64,000 nucleotides of DNA from JAZKBN01 sp040388605 (GTDB lineage: Bacteria; Bacteroidota; Bacteroidia; Cytophagales; Flexibacteraceae). Numbering within the stretch: the first letter of the stretch is position 1; each line of letters opens with the position of its first letter. Below the pieces are notes generated by a model. That model had not been told where the DNA came from and searched no databases. It saw only the letters and a list, made by a program, of their open reading frames with translations. The stretch is from positions 65,307 through 129,306 of the forward strand of contig JAZKBN010000027.1 of the NCBI GenBank assembly GCA_040388605.1. Direction: 5' to 3'. The position numbers and the translations under genes are program-made. Shown piece after piece: positions 60,301 to 64,000 of this stretch.

Positions 60301-62234
60301 GTTGCTGTTAAAGTAACGCTGCTGCCTGAGCAGAATGTTAAAGGCCCTGATTCTGCAATACCGGTAATTGCAGGACGGGGCTTAACTGTTACATGAACTT
60401 TAGCCGAGGTATCTGAATAACAGGTTCCTGCCAGGGTTCTCACATAATAAGAGCCCGATGTTTTGGCATAAAAAGCCTGCGCGGTTTTGCCGTTGCTCCA
60501 AATGTAATTGGCGGCAGAGCTTGCTGTGAGCAACACGCTGTCGCCGGAGCAGAAGGTGGTATCACCGGAAACGGTGATGCTTAGCCTGCCGGGTGTAGGG
60601 TTAACTGTAACCACTGTTGCCGGGCTTGCAGAAGATGTACATCCATTCGCTACGGCCTGAACGGTATAGCTGCCCGATTCTGCAACTGTAATGGCAGGCG
60701 ATACCGCCCCGTTGCTCCAAAGGTAATTTGCCGCGCCGGATGCTGTTAAGGTTACACTGCCGCCGGAACAGAATGTTAATGGTCCGGATGCAGATACCCC
60801 GCTTACACTTGGCCTTGGCTTAACCAAAATCCGGACTTTAGCAGAAGTATCGGAATAGCAGGCGCCTGAAACGGTTCTCAGATAATAGCTGCCCGATGTT
60901 TTGGCATAAACAGCCTGCGTGGTTTTGCCATTGCTCCAAATATAATTTGCAGCTGAGCTTGCGGTAAGCAACACGCTGTCGCCGGAGCAGAGGGTGGTAT
61001 CGCCGGAAACGGTAATGGCCGGTGCGGCGGGTTTGGGGTTTACGGTAACGGTTACAGTATCGGAGTAGGCTTTGCAGCCTTCGGCGGTGCTGTAGGTTAC
61101 AGCGTATTTGCCTGATGTTTTTACCTTAACAAAGGTTTGTACTGATCCGTTGCTCCAGGTATTGCCGTTTTCATAAGAAGATGTAAGCGTTACACTGTCG
61201 CCGAGGCAAAAGCTAAGGGGGCCCGATGCTGAAATTACAGGCGGCTCAAGGGGCGATGTGCAGGGAATAATTACATCATCGTTCAGGAGGCCGGTGCTGC
61301 GGCCCAGCATGGCATAACCCTGGCCCGTGCCGCCAAAATAGCGTGCGGAAAGAAAATCGGCATTATTGGAGCCGCTGTAAACATCAGATGCCGTATAGCC
61401 CTGCCCGCTGCCGCCATTGAATTTGGCTGATGCGAAAAGGGAATTGTCGAGGCTGCCGGAGGTTTGGCTATTGGTATAACCCTGCCCGTTGCCGCCATAA
61501 TATTTAGATGCTGTGAAAGCTGTAGAGCTGAGCCCGGAATTTATGCTGCTGCTTACATAACCCTGCCCGTTGCCGCCATGGTATTTATCGCTTAATAAAG
61601 CAGGAGCATTTACCGCCGTACTAATTACCGCATTGGCATAGCCCTGACCGCTGCCGCCCAAATATTTTGACGACACCTGGTTATCTCGCAGGTTCAGGTT
61701 GGTATCAAGTTTAACAGAAGCATAGCCCTGACCGCTGCCGCCCATGTATTTATAAATGCCGAAATCTTCGTGCAGGGTAAAATCACCGACGGCGGCAGCG
61801 TAACCGCTGCCGCTTCCTCCATAGTATTTAGAGGCGCTGAATGCAATTGCATCCAATGCGGGGCCGCTTGTGGCCTGGGCATAGCCCTGCCCTGAACCAC
61901 CCCTGAACTTTGAGGCCGAGAACAAAACAGAATCGAGCCCGCCGGAAAACGTGGTTTGGGCATAGCCCTGACCGCTGCCTCCCATGAATTTGGAGGCAGA
62001 AAAAGAAGAGGAAGACAAGCTTCCCGCAACCGGACCAAGGCTGTAATACCCCGCAGCCGCCCCACCCCGGTATTTGGCAGCCATTCCTGATTCCTCGGAA
62101 AGGCTGCCCACCGTTGTGGCGCTTGCATAACCGGACCCGCTGCCGCCCGAAAAGCGGCTTTGAGCCTGAATATTATACCCGCTGAAAAGCAATACCAAAC
62201 CCAGGCCGGTAAATAGGCCGAGGTGTGGTTTCAT
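57366..62234 (-). CDS. Giant secreted T9SS adhesin-like protein with GGSGQGY and Ig-like repeats
   Basis: 1,622 residues. Signal peptide MKPHLGLFTGLGLVLLFSG...QAQ, then eleven 26-28-residue repeats ending in K/R-(Y/F)-x-GG-(S/N)-GxGY (residues ~26-325). About eight Ig-like units of the same type as in 12089-21723 follow (C-x-GGSVTLTAS ... YLWSNGAVSPAITV). Next are a PKD-like domain (WQYSGTGVSITGSGS), a long beta-rich module shared with the other giant gene, and the type A T9SS sorting domain (VISVMPNPSNGVFTI...RLVIE). It is translationally coupled to the upstream FGE-like gene: the TGATG overlap shares one base. No NHL blocks are present. Likely surface-displayed; ligand unknown. Confidence 0.9.
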   Translation of the reverse strand: MKPHLGLFTGLGLVLLFSGYNIQAQSRFSGGSGSGYASATTVGSLSEESGMAAKYRGGAAAGYYSLGPVAGSLSSSSFSASKFMGGSGQGYAQTTFSGGLDSVLFSASKFRGGSGQGYAQATSGPALDAIAFSASKYYGGSGSGYAAAVGDFTLHEDFGIYKYMGGSGQGYASVKLDTNLNLRDNQVSSKYLGGSGQGYANAVISTAVNAPALLSDKYHGGNGQGYVSSSINSGLSSTAFTASKYYGGNGQGYTNSQTSGSLDNSLFASAKFNGGSGQGYTASDVYSGSNNADFLSARYFGGTGQGYAMLGRSTGLLNDDVIIPCTSPLEPPVISASGPLSFCLGDSVTLTSSYENGNTWSNGSVQTFVKVKTSGKYAVTYSTAEGCKAYSDTVTVTVNPKPAAPAITVSGDTTLCSGDSVLLTASSAANYIWSNGKTTQAVYAKTSGSYYLRTVSGACYSDTSAKVRILVKPRPSVSGVSASGPLTFCSGGSVTLTASGAANYLWSNGAVSPAITVAESGSYTVQAVANGCTSSASPATVVTVNPTPGRLSITVSGDTTFCSGDSVLLTASSAANYIWSNGKTAQAFYAKTSGSYYVRTLAGTCYSDTSAKVHVTVKPRPAITGIAESGPLTFCSGSSVTLTATASGALSYLWSNGEVTPAITVSESGSYSVQAVANGCTSAVSVLKTVTVNPVPNADISASGPLTFCTGGSVTLTATGGMSYLWSNGATTATLNVTISGSYTVQAISNGCTSAISAVKTVTVNPVPTVDVSASGPLTFCTGGSVTLSATGGTTYLWSNGLATSSITVSESGTYSVLAISNGCTSASGEPVAVTVNEVPGTSLITSPGGTVICPSGSITLSSSAATGNLWSNGATTQSITVTTAGNYTVKSIASGCTSQVSNIVTVSTGSLPAAAGAISGNAAPLQGYTYSYSVPPISGASNYSWQYSGTGVSITGSGSGISLNMGANATSGTLSVYGSAYCGNGPASNLAITVSPDTLHDLVITSDTVIHGSYRNITIVGSPVKVTLNGDLSVAGSFNVTAGNTFISACNKVSGPGSFSLSASASIEICNTDGIAQSGNSGAIQTTGRSFSNAADYTYNGTVAQLTGTGLPARVRNLTANNSAGLTLSSATSVQNTLGINAGTFNLNGKALTLLSAKTGTARLAEVPAGAGFSNASAFTVQRWLDSSAVRNELQGFGAYYWLGTSVAGKTVNSWNTANNPYVYTSYDAQSHYGSVWLYSSSYNAVPANSGWFKPASATVPVNSGSGVRIWFNNGFFATGAVASLSGAPVTGNLSLPVNYCAANCAGNTSANGWSLIGNPYPSTIDWNDPDWTKTNMADALYIWRHKQNAYSTYVNGVGTIGGSNLLASGQGFMVKATGANPVLTAREGVKTANLTPNLREGALSLLRLELKAGSFYDEAVIVNRPGSVRDYEPANDAGKYMNPALNIWSEPNTGSKQAIASMLPEVGDTIAIRLKSNTAQTLSLTATDFTDWASLFSLYIRDNENQTIQPLQLNSPLFFSVNASEAYKLTLLLRPADATGTAAKQLPVISVMPNPSNGVFTITCGSNMQLAEIYDNLGRLVHRQVVNGKTAGISLHLASGVYTLKAGINGHTAVSRLVIE
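61270..62159 (-). repeat. Eleven tandem GGSGQGY-type coding repeats
   Basis: Direct repeats of ~81-84 nt within the adhesin gene; the most conserved part on the plus strand reads as variants of CATAGCCCTGACCGCTGCCGCCC. Encoded consensus is Y-x-GGSGQGYA followed by a variable 12-residue stretch and FSASK. Length varies slightly (26-28 residues), so units diverged by substitution and small indels rather than recent copying. Confidence 0.85.
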
Positions 62235-63793
62235 CAGGGTGCTGTTCTTACGCCGCGGAAACCAGCTCCTGGAGAGTTTCCAAGATTATTAACCATGATG
62301 TAATAGCGGTCAGAAGTCCTGGCATAAGCTTTATAACCGGCTCCCAAATTATCAACGCCATAATTAAATGCGGCACCTCTTATACCGGTAGCAAATGATG
62401 CGACAGAATTTCCATCGTAACCAGGCCAGTCAGCATTATTGGCATTACCATTGGAGTTTAGTAACCCATCGCCATGGCTGCCAACATATGACCTGTTATT
62501 TGCGCTCCCCACACCTACAGTCCATTCAGCCATGTTACCGGACAGATCCATTATACCATAGTAAGAAGCGCCACTGGACTCGCGAGTTGATGTTGAAGTT
62601 GCAAAAATTCCAACACGATAAGGCCGATTCTTTCCACCTGTGCCTGCACCATCGCCATTATTTATATTTATGTTTCCACCTTGTGTACTTGTTAGCTCTG
62701 AGCAGGAACCCTCTGCTGTAGAAGCAGAAATTGTTAGTGCAGGTACTAAATTCGTCGTCCCCCAGGCATACTCATCAGCAACCGGGGTTTGTGGACCTCT
62801 ACATGATTTTTCATATTCCAATTCTGTATTCAGACGCATGCCAGACCAGTCAAGATAGGCCATTGCATTGAAATAAGTAATATATGAAACCGGTAAGCAA
62901 GCTGCAGTTGTATAATAATTAGGCCAAGTACCTGTAATCATTTGCATTGTTCCATTACTATTGAAATAATGTGTAGGAACACTTACTGCAGCTTGGGAAG
63001 ATGTGAGCGTATTTAAAAAATCAACATACTGCTTTTGTGTTGTTTCATACTTCATACAGTAATAGGCATTATAACCTTTTGGGAATGCTGCCGGGAGTAG
63101 CTTTTGACTGGAATTACTGAAATCATCAGGATTAGTAGGGTCTGCAACACCTGCATTATTATTTCTATTACCCAAACTATTGGGTTGGCCTCCCCCAAGC
63201 GTTATGGCATTTTCAGAATTAACCATATAAGGAGCAGTTGAAGCAGCATCACTAAACTGCCTGACAATTGTACTTGAAGAACCATCGCCAACTTGAAACG
63301 AACCTTGTGGCACATAGACCATTTCAATCGCATAAACCTGTATTTCAATCTGGTCGTTATCACCAATATAAACCCCGCCGGATGAATTGCTTTTCAAATC
63401 ACCCCCATAATTCCACCTTAACTGAACAGCACTGTAATTTACATTACCTCCACCGTTGGTGTTTCGGTACAAAAACACTCCTTTGCCATCTGTACTCGGA
63501 GTAATGGTTGAACCTGTTGGTGCCCCATGCTGCGCACTTTGGTTGCTTAAAGTAGCATGTCGCCATGCATTATCTCCACCGCTGCCGCCGGCAACGCGGT
63601 ATTTAACAAATATCCAGGCAGCATCCCAGTTGGTGTTATCGCGCCAGCTGTTTTCCCAGCTTACACTGAATTGAGCCATGGTGTAATCTGAGGCCGTATT
63701 TTGGCCGGTAAGCGAGAAGCTGCTTACCTGAATGTTGTTTGCGGCAGCCGTACCTGCTACAAACAAGAGTAATGCGAACAGAACCTTTTTCAT
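62234..63793 (-). CDS. Secreted formylglycine-generating-enzyme-like (SUMF1/FGE) domain protein
   Basis: About 519 residues from ATG at 63793, chosen because it opens a signal peptide (KKVLFALLLFVAGTAAA); an upstream ATG at 63889 adds a doubtful extension. The N-terminal ~150 residues are a beta-sandwich. FGE/sulfatase-modifying domain landmarks follow: VPQGSFQVGDGSS, YCMKYETTQKQYVDFLN, RLNTELEYEKSCRGP, DLSGNMAEWTVG and the ending GAGFRGVRTAP. True FGEs convert sulfatase Cys to formylglycine; many bacterial relatives have other or structural roles. I do not see the catalytic Cys pair that defines active FGE, so activity is doubtful. Its TGA stop overlaps the ATG of the adhesin gene. Confidence 0.88.
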   Translation of the reverse strand: MKKVLFALLLFVAGTAAANNIQVSSFSLTGQNTASDYTMAQFSVSWENSWRDNTNWDAAWIFVKYRVAGGSGGDNAWRHATLSNQSAQHGAPTGSTITPSTDGKGVFLYRNTNGGGNVNYSAVQLRWNYGGDLKSNSSGGVYIGDNDQIEIQVYAIEMVYVPQGSFQVGDGSSSTIVRQFSDAASTAPYMVNSENAITLGGGQPNSLGNRNNNAGVADPTNPDDFSNSSQKLLPAAFPKGYNAYYCMKYETTQKQYVDFLNTLTSSQAAVSVPTHYFNSNGTMQMITGTWPNYYTTAACLPVSYITYFNAMAYLDWSGMRLNTELEYEKSCRGPQTPVADEYAWGTTNLVPALTISASTAEGSCSELTSTQGGNININNGDGAGTGGKNRPYRVGIFATSTSTRESSGASYYGIMDLSGNMAEWTVGVGSANNRSYVGSHGDGLLNSNGNANNADWPGYDGNSVASFATGIRGAAFNYGVDNLGAGYKAYARTSDRYYIMVNNLGNSPGAGFRGVRTAP

Positions 63794-64000
63794 TAAAACC
63801 GTTAAATTAAAGTACATAATAAATACCGCAGCAATACTAAATATAAATTCAAACAAATCAATACGTCTTTTTAAAAAATAAACATACAATCAGGCAACAT
63901 AATATATGTTTTAAAATTTAAATAATTACAAATGAGACAATTACGAAATTGCACAAAATAAAAATAGTTAGTACTTGTAATTTTCTACTTTTTATCAAAT
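63794..64000. other. A/T-rich upstream region at the window end
   Basis: About 200 nt, very A/T-rich, upstream of the FGE/adhesin operon. A minus-strand TACTTTAA about 20-30 nt before the ATG could be a degenerate -7 box. Nothing else is seen. Confidence 0.3.

Overview
The window looks like a metagenomic scaffold built from two genomes that read TGA differently. The left part (about 1-11,423) carries mobile-element genes in which in-frame TGA must be read as glycine. A 518-residue serine recombinase is open only if 11 TGA codons are sense, and several of them sit where the family has near-invariant Gly. This is genetic code 25, known from Absconditabacteria (SR1) and Gracilibacteria (BD1-5). 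The right part (12,029-64,000) is ordinary Bacteroidota. It has type IX secretion (T9SS) sorting domains, PorP/SprF, Reg_prop/Y_Y_Y sensor kinases with LytTR partners, a MurF-Alr fusion, Bacteroidota-like promoter boxes, and TGA used as stop. The two parts meet inside an ORF-less group II intron (11,424-12,028) whose last domain is cut off. I infer a chimeric assembly join rather than a natural insertion.

Left part: on the minus strand, from 5,065 down, there are three cassettes. Each is a homologous ~220-nt structured leader with a TATAAT-like box, then an unrelated small ORF, then an intrinsic terminator whose hairpin overlaps the stop codon. Two hypothetical genes, a 52-residue ORF and the recombinase follow. 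On the plus strand are a VirD4/TraG-like coupling ATPase (crossed by a 10-N gap and one apparent frameshift) and a replication-relaxation-like protein. Then on the minus strand come a PIN toxin/antitoxin pair and two related large genes of unknown function, the second cut by the junction. Together this looks like a conjugative or mobilisable element of a code-25 bacterium.

Right part: a ~3,200-residue T9SS-exported protein in which five NHL beta-propeller blocks are each inserted at the same point of an Ig-like repeat (12,089-21,723); two convergent paralogous hybrid-type sensor kinases, one with a LytTR regulator (22,280-29,721); a tRNA with anticodon CAU; a REC-PAS regulator; housekeeping genes (THUMP-like methyltransferase, murF-alr, phosphohexomutase, pdxJ, fmt, purA, yifB); an intergenic array of TTGGTGTAYT motifs (36,985-37,217); a secreted S8 peptidase; a gliding-motility type protein followed by PorP/SprF; an acyltransferase; and at the right end an FGE-like protein translationally coupled to a second giant adhesin with eleven GGSGQGY repeats.

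Scaffold gaps of 10 N lie at 5,896, 12,319 and 43,197. Each interrupts a gene, so reading frame across the Ns is not meaningful.
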